Assembly: GCA_002105175.1 (NCBI GenBank)
Contig: MCGE01000015.1
Coordinates: 558,001 to 622,000, forward strand
Length of the DNA: 64,000 bases
DNA from: Absidia repens
Lineage: Eukaryota > Mucoromycota > Mucoromycetes > Mucorales > Cunninghamellaceae
Direction of reading: 5' to 3'
Each line of letters starts with the position of its first letter. Positions within the stretch are counted from its first letter, which is position 1. Below the pieces are notes generated by a model, which was not told the DNA's origin, searched no databases, and saw only the letters and a program-made list of their open reading frames with translations. Shown piece after piece: positions 14,735-27,370 of the stretch. Made by a program: the position numbers and the translations under genes.

Positions 14735-16782
14735 ATGATCGAACGCCAATATGACCAACTAAAAGATGATGAAAGCGGATCTTCTATACAGCAAACGGAA
14801 GAGGAGCTTATGACTTCCTTTGGTTACAAACAGGTAAACTACTTTTTATGATTCCATTACTAGCGCTATGAAGAACTGGTGACTTATGCACTTTATCTTA
14901 CTTTCTTAACCACCGCAGGAAATGAACAAAACCATGTCCACCATAAGCAACTTTTCGATCGCATTTGGATGCTGCTCTATTCTATCGGGTCTCACACCTG
15001 TAAGTGAATGATTGATACAAACGAGAGAAACTATGATGAATGAAAGTCCTTTGTAATTAGATGTGGGGTGATATTATGCTCATGGGTGGCTCCATTGCGG
15101 TCATTTGGGGCTGGGTACTAGTCTCGCTTTTTACATTTGCTGTTGGGTTATCGCTTGCCGAGATCTGCTCTGCGTATCCCGTCACGGGTGGATTGTATAT
15201 CTGGGTGGCACGACTGGCACCAACCGAATATGTCCCGCTTGCGTGTTGGATCACAGGCTATTGCAATTGGCTCGGGTTGACAGTGGCTATCACAAGTGCG
15301 GATTTGGGTTTGGCACAATTTCTGTTTAGTCTACGCAATCAGGATCACGACGTCGATATTTACTGGCAATACGCTATCTTTTTGGTCATTGCCTTTATCC
15401 ATGGTCTCATCAATTCTATCAGTGTCAAGTACAATGGATTTTTCAATCAAGCATCTCTTTATTGGCATATATTTGGTACCTTACTTATTATCGTTGTTGC
15501 CTTGGCCTTGACTCCAAATAAGCCAAGTGCTGAATGGGTGGTATGTTGTTTGCAAATTCGTCATAAAACATTTTGGCGATATCAGGATGTACTAACAACA
15601 CTTTTTGTTTTGTTTTTTTTTACCCTCTCTGTCTCTCTCTGTCCACTTTTAGTTTACCTACTTCGAAAATGATACCGGCTTCTCTTCTAATGGATATGCC
15701 TTCTTACTTGGTTTATTACAATCGCAATACACGTTATCTGGATTTGATAGTGCAGCTCAAATGTCGGAAGAAACTGTGGATGCTGCCAGGAATGCTCCCA
15801 AAGGAATCCTTTATGCCATCGGTGCTGCTGCTGTTACCGGGTTTGTCTTTATGCTTTCCGTCAATTTCTGTGTACAAGACTTCCAAAGGCAAATTGTTGA
15901 TACCGTCACAAGACCCCAAATGACACAAGTATTTCTGGATGGAGTTGGATACTCTTGGACAGTTGTATTCACTACGATTATTATGGTTGCCATGTTCTTC
16001 AGTGGTTCTGCTTTGACCCTTGGCTCGTCTCGTATGGTGTTTGCATTCGCCCGTGATGGCGCCACACCGTTTAGTGATCATCTCAGTCGAGTCAACCCTG
16101 TTACCAAAACACCGATTTATGCAGTCTGGGCTAATATTATCTTTGCCATGGTGATTGGATTATTGGTAAGACTATATTAGACATACCCAAGGATGCATAC
16201 GTAGAGCTCAACACTCATATACTATTGCTGTTTATTTTTTTTTAGTACATTGTCAACACAACTGCATTCAATGCCATTGTATCTGTCAATACGATTTCTT
16301 CTTCACTGGCGTACCTTATTCCAATTGCACTCCGACTGACGGTGGCACGGAAATCATTCAAACGGGGACCATTCCATCTGGGCCGATTTTCCGACGTGAT
16401 CAACTTGACAAGCTGTTGCTGGATCATCTTCACTTCGATTTTATTTGTCTGTCCAACGGAATACCCAGTCACTGCTTTGAACATGAATTATGCAAGTGTT
16501 ATATTTGCGTTTGTCATTGGCGCATCAGTCCTTTATTATCTATTACGTGCCAAACATTGGTTTACAGGTCCTGGAAGTATCGAATTGCCGGCAGATAATT
16601 ACACTTCGCCGGACGACATCTACATTATCAACGAACACATCTTACATCGAGACGACAACGACGACGACGACGATCAAGATACTGGCAATAAAAGCTTCAG
16701 ATACATGGACGACGGCGGCACCCCTTCAATAATGCCACCATTACATGCATCCACCAGTAATATTGTGGCGGACCCATGGTAA
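14735..16782 (+). CDS. APC-superfamily permease (amino acid/choline/GABA type, ACT family)
   Basis: Proton-coupled amine or amino acid uptake carrier of plasma or vacuolar membrane, about 569 residues with ~12 hydrophobic segments. Exons 14735-14833, 14919-14999, 15061-15540, 15653-16165 and 16246-16782. The junctions restore FGYKQEMNKTMS, SGLTP followed by MWGDIMLMGG, and GLLYIVNTTAFNA. Family signs: SNFSIAFGCCSILSGL in TM1, ICSAYPVTGGLYIW after TM2, SGFDSAAQMSEET mid-protein, and ARDGATPFSDHLSRVNP before TM9. These match the Uga4/Hnm1/Can-like ACT branch more than the Gap1 branch. The N-terminus is a short acidic cytosolic tail. The C-terminal end is uncertain: donor-like GTAAT sites at ~16757 and ~16780 and an acceptor at ~16866 could add a last exon. 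The substrate is not assignable. Confidence 0.88.
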
Positions 16783-17781
16783 TAGGGAAAAAAAAAGAAG
16801 GAAGTGAAAATAGCTGGGTTAATTGCAATAGGAGAGTACTTACCTCATCACTTTCTTTTATTTTAGATCACTCGAACGAATGGAACGCGACCCAGCCATT
16901 TACAGAGTATAGTGTATAGATTATATATATATATGTGTGTGTGTGTGTTTGTGTATTTGTGTATTTGATTTATTTATTTGTTACCATATTTTTTTATTTG
17001 TATATCCCCTATTGATTATTACTTTCTCCACCAACCCCCCCCTCTTTTTTTACTACATTGTATATAGTCATTATATTAGTGAATACATTTTATTTTATCC
17101 TATGTTTAATAATCAATAAAGTCAATTTAATTTACTTCTATTTTCTATGATATCAGCTATGATGTATGAGCGGTAATGATACTGGGTACATAGAGGGATG
17201 TAGATTTTTTATTTCTTGATGATGGCGTTTTCTGGCATTCGTGGGGACATATTCTATTTATTTGTGATTGATCAGCATCATGTTTGGGCTAATTTTAGGG
17301 CTGGTGACAATGCACGGTAAGGTGGGGGCATTCTTTTTTCTTATTTTTTTTTTTTTTTTTATCACAAACATAGTTTATTCACAATCAATTCTTGGGTTGA
17401 GCGCTTTTTAGACACATATACATATATTGACTAAATGACGGAAATGATATAGCGTAATTCTCGATTTTTCATGACTTCACGCTTCCATCATCATATATAC
17501 ACATGCACACGCATTACAAAAAAAAAAAAGAAAAAAAAACAATGAGGTTTTGAATTGTTGACGTAAATTTTATTAACATAAAAAAACTAAATGTATCTTT
17601 ACAGTTCTAAAAGCAAAAGAAAATAACTAAAGTGGGAGGAGTGGGGTACAAAGTGTATATAATGAGAGTAAATACGGAGAGAGGACTATAAAGTTCAATT
17701 TGGTAGAGAGTATGAGTAAAGGGAGGTGGAGGGGAGGGCGAGAGAGAGAAGAAGGGAATGGATAGTCAGTCAATAGGATTT
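16783..17781. other. Convergent 3' flanks, no gene seen
   Basis: Lies between the permease (+) and Lon (-) 3' ends. It has a TG-rich microsatellite (about 16921-16965), AATAAA at 17115-17120 for the permease, a T tract at 17337-17360, A tracts at 17517-17540, and purine-rich sequence just past the Lon stop. No protein or RNA gene is recognised. Confidence 0.55.
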
Positions 17782-19797
17782 CTAATTTTCAGATTTGTCC
17801 TTGCTGTCATCTTTTTCCACTAAGACATCCTTCCATACATCGTTGGCTTGGTCTTTGGTAATAGAGTCGAAGCAGATCTTGAATACATCATCATAGTAGT
17901 CCACAGGAATACCAGTCATGCCTTCCTTGATATGGTCAGGGAGATCCTCCCAATCCGCCTTGTTGTCCTTGGGGAATAGAATGGTATCAACCTTGGATCG
18001 TTTAGCAGCAATCACTTTTTCTTTCAATCCACCAATTTGAAGCACCTTGCCTGTCACTGTCAATTCACCTGTCATAGCAATGTTAGGTTTCACAGGCTGG
18101 TTGAGCGCTAAAGAGATCAAAGAAGTAGCCATTGTAATACCAGCAGAAGGTCCTAAATAAAAAAATATATGGATCAGTCACAATTTTTTTGTTCATCCCT
18201 TCTTTTTAGTTCCTTACCATCTTTAGGGATTGCACCAGCTGGGAAATGTGTGTGAACCTTGGCCTTTTCAAAGAATTTGTTTTGAGGATAATGTGTGGCC
18301 ATTAGAGATTTGGCAAATGTGTAAGCAATGCTTGTTGATTCCTTCATAACATCTCCGAGTTGACCAGTCTTGGATAGGCTTGGAGTTGATTTTGAGTTGA
18401 GGGATGATTCCAGTACAGATTCGACATACAATGCGCTACCACCTATTTGAAGACGTAATAATAAAAATAAAAAAATAAGAATCAACATTCACAAGCAAAA
18501 TAACCTTTTTTTTTTTTTATCTAATTCTTACCCATGCTAGTCCAAGCTAAGCCCATGATAACACCAGGCACGGGTCTTTCATATAAGCGATCGGATTGGA
18601 ATACAGCAGGACCAACATAATCGCGTAGATTTTCAGCTCCAATGTCAATGTTGATATCTTCAGGAATTTCCATGGGACGTCGGTCCTCTTCTTTTGTGAT
18701 TTGTTGACCAACTTCTTTGTTAGCCGATGATGATGATGATGATGGTGATGTGGCTGTTTCTTCAGGTTGATGTGCAGGGTCGTTGGATCGGGCATCCGTT
18801 TCCAAAGTGGAAGGAGAATCACCCTTGGCTTCTTCCGTTACGTTGTCACCGACTTGTTCCACTACATTGAGAGCAGCCTTTCTAAATACCTTGTCAATTT
18901 GCTTTTTGAGATTTCGCACACCACTTTCGCGACAATAGTTCTTGATAAGAGTATCCACGGCTTCCTTTGTAAGATTCACATTCACATGTTCCAAGCCAGA
19001 TGCCTTCTTTGCGGCGGGTGCCAAGTACTTTTCAGCAATAGCGGATTTTTCTTCAGCCACATAACCAGACAACTGAATGACTTCCATACGATCCAAAAGA
19101 GGGCCAGGGATGGTATCCAAGACATTCGCAGTGCAAACAAATAAGACTTTGGAAAGATCGATAGGAACATCCATATAATGATCCAAGAAGCTGCTGTTTT
19201 GCTCAGGGTCCAAAAGTTCCAATAACGCAGAAGAGGGATCGCCTTGATGACCACGGCCAACCTTATCAATTTCATCGATCAGAATCAATGGGTTTTCGGT
19301 TTGCACCTTCTTGAGAGCTTGAATCACTTTACCAGGCATAGCACCAACATAGGTTCGACGATGTCCCTTGATTTCAGCCACATCCGTTAAACCACCCACA
19401 GAAAATCGGTAAAATTCACGATCCAAAGCACGAGCAATACTGGCCGCCACAGAAGTCTTCCCAACACCAGGTGGACCTGAGAGACAAAGAATCTTGCCTT
19501 CCACTGATCCGCGTAATTTGCCGACAGCAATGAATTCCATGATACGATCCTTCACATCCTTCAATCCATAATGATCTTCATCCAGTACAGTCTTGGCATG
19601 GAGCATGTTGTAGTTTTCACGAGAACGGAAGCCCCAAGGGATTTGTGTCAGCCAGTCCAAATAATTTCTTGTCACGTTGAATTCAGATGCTGCAGGTTCC
19701 AAATGGGCCAATTTTGTAATTTCCTAGATAAGCAAAACAAAACAGAACAAAAGGTAAGCTTCTCTGGTCCTTTCATTCCCTGTCTCTACCCAAGCGT

Positions 19798-19830
<33 letters not shown>

Positions 19831-21592
19831 TTACCTCGTCAAACACCTTCTTGATTCCTTTGGGCATATTCAATTTCGCAGCTTTTTCCTTGAAACCTTC
19901 CACCAATTTGTCTTTTCCATCACTTTCCAGTCCAAGTTCCTTCTTGATTCCTTTGAGTTGTTCCATCAAGTAGTATTCTCGTTGACGCTTGGCAATTTTG
20001 TTTTCCACTTCCTTGGAGATCTTGTTTTGTAATTGAGCATTCATCAGTTCCTTCTTGAGCACCAACAGTGATTTTTGTAAACGATCATCCACTGTCAAAG
20101 TTTCCAAAACTTCTTGCAGTTCCAAGGGCTCACCAGCAGAGACGGCAGCAGCAAAATCGGCCAGTTTGGCAGGTTCTTCAAACACATTTCCAGCAGACTG
20201 AGACATGGAGAAGCTGGCGATTTGATCACGGAAGAGTGGGTTCAATGAGGCAATATCCTTGAAAACAGACACGATTTCAGACGTCACAGCACGCACTAAT
20301 GGGCTTTTCTTGGAATAAGGCAGGTCTTCGAGATTTTCCACGTTGGCCAATGACACTTGATAGTCCCTTGTCAAGAAGGAGGTGGCATATTGTTGACTGT
20401 TTTCATAGACACCTTCGGCGCCTTCTTCTGATGCGGCTGTTGATTTGTGTGATGCTGATTCTGATCCTTCCTTTGCTGTATTACCAAGAGTATCTATGTA
20501 CAGAGAAAGAGAAGAAAAAAAACCGTGAGGTTAGTATCCACTCAACAACTGTAACCATATTATTCACTCCCTCTCTCTGTCTCTCCCTTTACCTGACATG
20601 AGTTCTTCACCGGGCACAACATTTTCACGCTTGATTTCATGTTTTCCTTCCAAAGATTTGTCAGCAGCATGTTCGTGCACAGCAGCGCCTTCCTCTTCCG
20701 CTTCAATTTTTGCATGTGTTGGATGTTGTTGTTGTTGTTGAGACGCTTCCGTTGATTTTGTTGTTGTAATTGGCACGATTTCATTGATCTTGATACGACG
20801 ATGAGGATAGAGCACCGCGGTCAACCCAGCATCTTCATCCTTGCCATCCTTGCCAGCACTCGCAGGGAAAACACTGGTGATCTGAGCAAACACACCCACC
20901 CGATGGACTTGGTCAATGTTTTGAATAGTGTCAACGTCCAAATCTTCATCCTTCAGCAGAAAAGCACCCACATAAGGTTGGCCACGTTTTAACAGTTCTT
21001 TGATCGCGGCTGTGACATTGGGATCCTTCACAACCACCGCCTTGTAGAAGCCAGGAAAGAGAGGACGACGAGCAATGGGTAACGCCAACACCTGAGGATA
21101 GATTTCCGGGACAGAAGGCTTTTGAAGTTGATTGTCAATCACTGTATGGTCATCATGTCGAGGAGGCTTCCCGCTGCCGTCACCACCGCCTTGATCACCA
21201 TTGTTGTGTCCACCACCACTTTGTGCAGCACCACCCCCGCCATCGCCGCTACCACCGCCACTTTGGTTCATTGAATCATCTTTGGGATCACGTTCATGCA
21301 ATTGTAGGCCTGCTTGAGTAGATGCGGAGCGACTAAATTGTTTCTTGATGCCAGCTGCGGTTCGAAGAGGTTGGAGCATGACCAAGACTGAATTGGAAGG
21401 ACTTGCTTGTAAAGATTGTCGTAAGGCGTCGCCACCCCATAAACTGACACCAGGCGCGGCACGTGTTGGAGAGGAGCTGAATGTTCGTTTTGCATGTTGT
21501 TGAGTTGGTGCTTGGAATTGGGAGGCCACCACTTGATTGAATTTGGACCGTGAGATCGTTTTTGAAACGTGGACCAAAAACGAATGACTCAT
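17782..21592 (-). CDS. PIM1: Mitochondrial Lon protease (PIM1)
   Basis: ATP-dependent serine protease of the mitochondrial matrix that degrades damaged proteins and binds mtDNA. Five exons: 21592-20593, 20493-19835, 19723-18532, 18442-18218, 18152-17782, giving 1148 residues (yeast Pim1 1133). The start is chosen at [11 protein letters not shown] because a basic, Arg/Ser-rich mitochondrial presequence follows; an upstream in-frame ATG at 21706 adds an Asn-rich stretch less like a presequence. Next come a Gly/Asp-rich linker (about residues 110-140), the LON substrate domain ([14 protein letters not shown]), a charged coiled region, the AAA domain with Walker A GPPGVGKT (about 636-643) and Walker B LILIDEID (about 703), and the protease domain. 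The catalytic Ser (about 1028, in PKDGPSAG) sits three codons past the last intron. A Ser/Thr/acidic insert of ~70 residues precedes the protease domain. Confidence 0.95.
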
Positions 21593-24500
21593 TGTTTTCT
21601 TGTTCGAGTTGCCGAAGATATCTTCCGTGTGTACAAGGATAAATAAATTGTAGTTGTTGTTGTTGCTGTTCTTGGTAAGAAATCGGTTTTGTCTATCAAA
21701 GTTCAATAAGAATCAGAAAAAGATTCCAGCAGACCAAAGAAATAATAAAAACGTCAAACTGAGAGAAAAAAGAAGTGTGAAGAACGTTGAAGAATTTGGG
21801 TCATTATTCATCTTTTTGAAAGTCCGATACTGGGGTTGAAGTTGGAGAAGAACGAATGGCGTGCTGTGAGAAAGTAGATTTGGTATGATATTTTTTCATT
21901 TCCCCTTTTTTTATGTCGAACTTCTTCCAAAAAAGTAAAATAGTGGAACTTCTAGTCGTCTGCGCTGGGAATACAAAAACAAAACACCTACTGTACTGGT
22001 AGTACAATCGACTGAACATATTATAGCGTAGGACCCTTTGGATTGGAATCACCTTTCGATAGTGAGCGAAATGGATTGTGTGGAAATTGCTAGCAACGAA
22101 AAACACGTATATGTTTCAATACCCACCCCTGACCAAAGTATTGATAGGATATATCAGACACGGATTTATTTATTTATTTTTTGCCTTAAAATTGACATGC
22201 TATGCGATCGAGTCTATTTGTACTGAAACTGAGGGTTTTTAAAGAAGAAGAAATCCCAATTTGGGCGAAGAATATATTCCATATAAAAACTACCGCTGGA
22301 ATTAAGGAGGGGAAATTTTGTTAGTGAACATGGTTAAATTATGAGATGGGCACCTTTCACCATCATTTTTTCATGCGTCCACCACGGTCAGCATGTAAAA
22401 CTATTCAAGAAATTCTTCCCATCCCTATACCTAGAAACCCAGAACTGCAGCTGATGCGTTCAGTACGACGGTTTACTGATATTGTCTCATACCTAAACTT
22501 TTTTTTTCCTATTTGTACACATGCATCAGCTTTTATCTTTTTTTTACGACACAAGCGCTATACAGTGTAGGCATACTCAGTTGACAAAACATATCGAGCG
22601 TATGAGAGGCTATGTAAAAGTAAAAAGACAAGACGTATTTTATCCAGATGCAAGTATAAACGATGATATGGCAACTAAACTAAACTAAACTGGTCGAATG
22701 ATATAAATATGGTACGTATTTAAATGCGAGGTGGTTAAATGTATCCTGTTGTAGAATAAACTCAATGTCGGTTAATTCGGTTCAATCAAGAGGGTAAGCT
22801 ATCCTAATGATAAGGATAAATTATTTTATACCAATGAGGTTACCTAGACTTGGTCGAACAGTTCCACCTTGCCTGCAACCTATCAAGAGAAGAAAACAAC
22901 CATACTGCCAGGGCTGAATGGTGGCGGCTACTGTCATGAGAAGAGAACCGCTCTGTTAATGATGTTGTATGGTGTTGATAGTTATAAAAAGTAAAAACGA
23001 AAAACACGAAGAGGTTCCTTTTTCTTTTTTTGTATACATGCAAACCAAATTTTCACGAGAGACCAAAAAACAATTCAAATGCCGCCCACGTGAAATGTTT
23101 ATTTTCTCTCTCCCGCCTTTTTTTATTTTTTCGGCCCTCTTTTCTTTTTCTTTTTTCATTTCAATTTTTCTTCATCATTCAACTTCTATGGGGCTAATTT
23201 AGACCTAGAATTGTATCAGGACTAGTTTAGAAAGGTTTTCAGCTCAGGGATCACCAAGATGCATGGGGAAACTTTTTCATTTTGGATTCAGGATTTGGGA
23301 CCACCATTAATTGGCTTTTTAAAGCCTTCATTAGCTTAGTCTAGTGTTAGCTTGTCCGTAGTTTATATATGTATCTGAATAAAATATGAATAAAAGATTA
23401 TGTCTCCTTTAAATTGCTTCAATGAAGTATATTTCATTAGTCTCTCTCATGTCTTGTACAAGAGATTCCTTTTTACCATGTCCCTTGAGATTAGTCTTAC
23501 GATATCTTATACTTCAATAACTGATGTCCCTTTAGCCATTCTCGTACCTTGTACAATATATTAGTTTAGTCTCCTTTTACAGTTGTCCCTAGATTATTCT
23601 TGATATCTTAGTTTATTCTCTGTCTTGCTACCGGAAATAAGTCATTCTACTGAATCCCTCGTCTTCAGTTTTAGTATATGCCAATATCCTTTAATAAACT
23701 ATGTAGCTTTTCTTTCTCTTTTTTTTTTTTGTGTACGACTTACCAAACACTTGCCTTTCTAATTTATCAACTACGATACTTTTCCTCTAGCGCCCCAGGA
23801 TGGCAGACTTAGATCACTTGTCAAATATTTCTCGCTCGACAAAATCATGTAAATTAATCTAGGTCGCGCTCGAGCTGTGTGTGCTCTTACGCCATATGGC
23901 ATTTTTCATTACTTTCTATCTTTATCTATGACTACTTCGCCCCCCTCCACCCTAATGCCTAGCTACTGGTTGACAACTCTGAGTCACTTTACATGAAACG
24001 TGGTTTTATTCCCGTTCTATCATTCACATCAATCTAATCGAATCGTCAGCGCAATCTCCACTAAACTAGATATACTGTATTTATCGAGTTCGTTATTCAT
24101 GTCTTCATTCTTTTCCTTTTTCATTTTCTTTGTGTCATACAATTAAAAAATAAGAATAAAAAAAAGGCACAACTGAATCCAGTTGAGAACCAACGAGCTG
24201 TTTAATTTCATCAAACACCAAAATCACAACAACTAAGGCTTACTTTACTTTCTTAGTGAACAGCGCCATGGTTTAAGCAAAAAACTGGGAGTATTGATTA
24301 TTCAAAATCAAATTCGCTTATCACTAAGTAGCCAAAATATGATAAATGACTTTCCCGTATAAGCAATATATGTAGCATGATGTACGTTGCTTAAACATAC
24401 ATTCAATTGTATCTTTGGCATGACGATATGGCAATGCTACTGTTTCATTTTATTCAACACACACATACACACGCACACGCACTCACAAATATATATATAG

Positions 24501-24738
24501 CGCTGATACAACATCATACGAAAATACACTCTTGGCCATTATTTCGCCTTCCTATAACTATAATTCATTATGATAAAGATGTACAAGTATATAATTTTTA
24601 TTTGGGTAAAAGCATCGAAATGTGCGAGATGATACATGTAGTTTGAAAAAAAAAAAAAGAAAAGAATATATATACTACTAATCACTAAATTACTAAAGTT
24701 TGGAGGGGATCAAACTAATATGAGGGGAAACTATTTTA
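21593..24738. other. Gene-free spacer with repeat copy 2 and related DNA
   Basis: After the Lon promoter side comes AT-rich DNA with repeat family A copy 2 (22620-23405, listed separately). Its flanks also match the flanks of copy 1: 22440-22570 resembles 9780-9900, and 23405-24180 resembles 10747-11600. That suggests a larger (about 1.7-2 kb) diverged duplicated unit. A CA/CACG run at about 24460-24485 is a microsatellite. No coding region is supported. Confidence 0.55.
22620..23405 (+). repeat. Repeat family A copy 2, ~790 bp with inverted ends
   Basis: Begins AAAAAGACAAGACGTATTTT then ATCCAGATGC, and ends with GTATCTGAATAAAATATGAA, the inverted counterpart. It shares an ordered series of blocks with copy 1, among them GTAGAATAAAC, AACAGTTCCACCTTG-like, CACGTGAAATGTTTATTTTC, AGGACTAGTTTAGAAA, CATGGGGAAAC and ATTTGGGACCACCATTA. 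Identity by eye is moderate, so this is an old pair. It is non-coding. Confidence 0.6.
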
Positions 24739-26821
24739 TTAAGAGGTGGGGGTGGTGGTATCATTGGTAATATTTTGTCCGGTTTTCCAAATCCTGACCT
24801 TGAAGTCATCGCTACAGGAGGCAAACTATTTGCATAAGAAAAAACGGAAATATGAGCACTTTGTATATCTTTTTTTTTTCTTTTTTTAGGTGCGGAGCGA
24901 GTGAGGTTACCTGATCATTTCTTGATTTGTGCCATGCAACACCGGTGACAGCATCAGTGTGGCCATCAAATACATGTGCTTGCGTTGTGTCACCATCGAT
25001 ATCCCAAGCATAAACACAGTTATTGCTGGATCCAGCCAACAAGAATTGATCGTCGTAAGAAATTGCCAGTTTGATTGTAAAAAGAGATGATTCATATTTC
25101 GGGTCGGTGTATCGTTTTGCTGGTGACGACAAATCCAAAACGTAATGCATGTAAACACTATAAAAACCCCCCCCCACACACGACGCATTAATTGAAAATC
25201 CCTTTGCTGTTTCTTTTTGTTATTTTACCTATTATCCTTGCATAAACTAAATAACCTGGTACCAGAGTGGTCAATCTTCATGTCAGATATGCCTTTTCGT
25301 CGTCCATTTTGTTCGAAGCTCGTCGTTTGTAATGAATATGGAGTACGACCTGCGCGACAATCCCATAGTTTGATAGTTCTATAGTATGTATATACAAAGG
25401 CGTGGTTAAAATTTATCACATTTTTCAATAGTACAATAATCAAAGCTTACCCATCGAAACTTCCAGAGGTGACCACTTTATCGTCTTCGTTAGGATAAAA
25501 GAGAGCGCATGTCACCGTTCGGTCAGCCTAAAAATATAATTCAAATCAAATAATGGTCACATCAATCCGTCCTTTGTTTTTCATGTGATGCAAGTCTATC
25601 TTACCTTTATCATCAGAGAGGACTTTTGTTTCTTGGCTCTTGATTTTGGTTCCATATGAGCATCAGGAACAGCTTTGATCGGACCATAGATGGGATAATT
25701 ACCAAGATCCACTCCTTCAATATGTTCACTGCGTGCGTATTTATCTAAGAAAATAGTATTACTAATATTCTCATATATTTTAAAGGTATTTATCATTATC
25801 CTACCATCGTTGTTGATCCCCAATTGGCGAAACCGGGTATCCCAGATGTTGAAGGATCCATCCGTTCCGGCAGAGACCAATAGATCTATATAAAAAAACA
25901 AAAAATAAAGGACGTATTAGTAAGTGAGCCGGCAGGCAGGTATTTCCCATCTATCGTATTTAGTTTTCTGGTTTTTCCTTACGTGGATCAGTAGGATGCC
26001 AATTGGCAGCTTTGAGAGTACCTCTATGTCCAACAAAAGTACCCAAGCATTCGTGAGATTCCACATCCATAATTCTTAATCGTCCGTCAGCACCAGAAGT
26101 CAATAACATTGAATCATCGTTACTCCATTTCACGTCCACTATAGCATTTTGATGACAATAAAAAGAGAAATGGTATTGACCTACAATATATATATATATA
26201 TATATATATGGAAAAAGGTTGGTATACAAATGACAAAGGCATATGGAGCATTTTTACCTTGTGAGATATCATTGGATTTGTCTGTTCGAATAATAGAGAT
26301 ACGGCCTTCTTCATCGGGTATAGCCAAAAGGTTTCCGTCATTAGCAGCTATGAAAGGTGTTATGGTTTAGTGGCACAGTAAGACATGGTTCCCCTTGATC
26401 CACCGCCACTTACCATGAGCATAATCACAAGCAAAAGGAATACAGGATGCATAGTCCGGAAAATAGAAGTAGTATATTTGAGATGGATGACATTGAAAGC
26501 GTTGTAAGAGAGATCGACCGGAGACTAGAAGAAGGAGAAAAGAAATGTTAGTAACATATCAGATACAGATAGAAAAGTTCACTTGCCATGAATTTTTCGA
26601 CCAAACATGCGCTTTCCATATAAAGATCGATTCTGTATAGTTTCGTGGGTTGTCCAACTAGTAAAACGTTGCGATGAAGAGATTGGGTTGTATGTCTGGC
26701 ATGAGGTGTTGTTTAACGTATGGTAGCTTCGTTTTCCGGTATTGATAGTTGTCGGCGTATTTGTTGATTCTAAGGAAGTTGAGTGTGGCGAATCACGCAG
26801 GGAGCTGGAGGACGAAAGCAT
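24739..26821 (-). CDS. CDT2: Cdt2/DTL WD40 substrate receptor of the CRL4 ubiquitin ligase
   Basis: Recognises PCNA- or chromatin-bound substrates (Cdt1 and similar) for ubiquitination by Cul4-Ddb1 in S phase. Ten exons, transcript order: 26821-26587, 26524-26414, 26347-26258, 26180-25983, 25885-25805, 25744-25605, 25527-25451, 25378-25229, 25157-24911, 24825-24739, giving 471 residues (fission yeast Cdt2 is similar in length). Intron 1 uses a GC donor (GCAAGT). The WD40 blades are clear: LTSGADGRLRIMDVE, GTFVGHRGTLKAANWHP, VSAGTDGSFNIWDTRFRQ, SGSFDGTIKLWDCRAGR, LLAGSSNNCVYAWDIDG and ASCSDDFKVRIWK. The WDTRF and WDCR motifs are DWD/WDXR-type boxes used for Ddb1 binding. The N-terminus is Ser/Thr-rich, and there is no long C-terminal tail as in animals. 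The order of elements (PFACDYAH then IPDEEG) matches DTL rather than other WD40 proteins. Confidence 0.88.
26186..26209. repeat. TA microsatellite in a Cdt2 intron
   Basis: A run of alternating TA of about 24 bases lies in the third intron of the Cdt2 gene, just upstream of the acceptor of exon 4. Confidence 0.8.
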
Positions 26822-27370
26822 TATATAAATACCTGAGATCGTATTGTTGGACGAAAAAAAACGAATAGTCAATATCAATATATGCTTTAATTAAAAAGGG
26901 AGAGGGAAAAGTCAAAAAAAAAAAAAAAAAAAAAATGTGTTTGAATTCCCAGGTCAGCATCGCGTTCAATTTTTTTTTTTCGCGGCTGGTCATTTCAAAT
27001 GCCGCCAAGGCACGAATTTTTGTAGGCATGAAACATACCTATTAGTCCAGTTTCAATCAGCAGCAGTAAAGTAACATAAAGAGAGTACCATTGGTTGGGG
27101 GGGGGGATTGGAGTAGTAAGGGGCCACGTAGAAAAAAAGGAAGGCCAAGCGGACTTCTTTTCTATTTCCTTTTGAAAAAAAGTAAAATTGTGGCCTCTGG
27201 TCTGCCCACCCTCTTTTTCGTTTCTCTTTCTTATTCTTTTCACTTTTTATTTATTTAGCGCATATCATTTTTTTAACCCTTTCCATTCTTTTATAGTCAC
27301 TCCCGTCACATTCCTTTTTACTTATACACTCTTCTTCTTTTGCATTACCTGTCGTATAACTCTTCACGTA
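26822..27370. other. Divergent promoter region, Cdt2 / Sho1
   Basis: About 550 bases separate the two starts. It contains TATATAA directly next to the Cdt2 start, an A tract (26914-26935), a T tract followed by CGCGG (TTTCGCGG at 26978-26985) and a pyrimidine-rich stretch before Sho1. No gene is seen. Confidence 0.5.
26978..26985 (+). promoter_or_regulatory. Possible G1/S (E2F-like) element TTTCGCGG upstream of Cdt2
   Basis: TTTCGCGG fits the E2F-like core, about 157 bases upstream of the Cdt2 start codon. Cdt2 is cell-cycle transcribed in fission yeast, so such a site would make sense. One 8-base match beside a long T tract is weak evidence. Confidence 0.25.

Noticed and set aside
21592..21706. 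Upstream in-frame ATG for Lon at 21706
   Set aside because: The 38 extra residues are Asn-rich and unlike a presequence, while the ATG at 21592 starts a typical mitochondrial targeting peptide. Kept as an alternative only.
27188..27370. In-frame extension upstream of Sho1
   Set aside because: Low-complexity Phe/Leu/Thr translation of a pyrimidine-rich leader. The ATG at 27371 fits a short cytosolic N-terminus before TM1.
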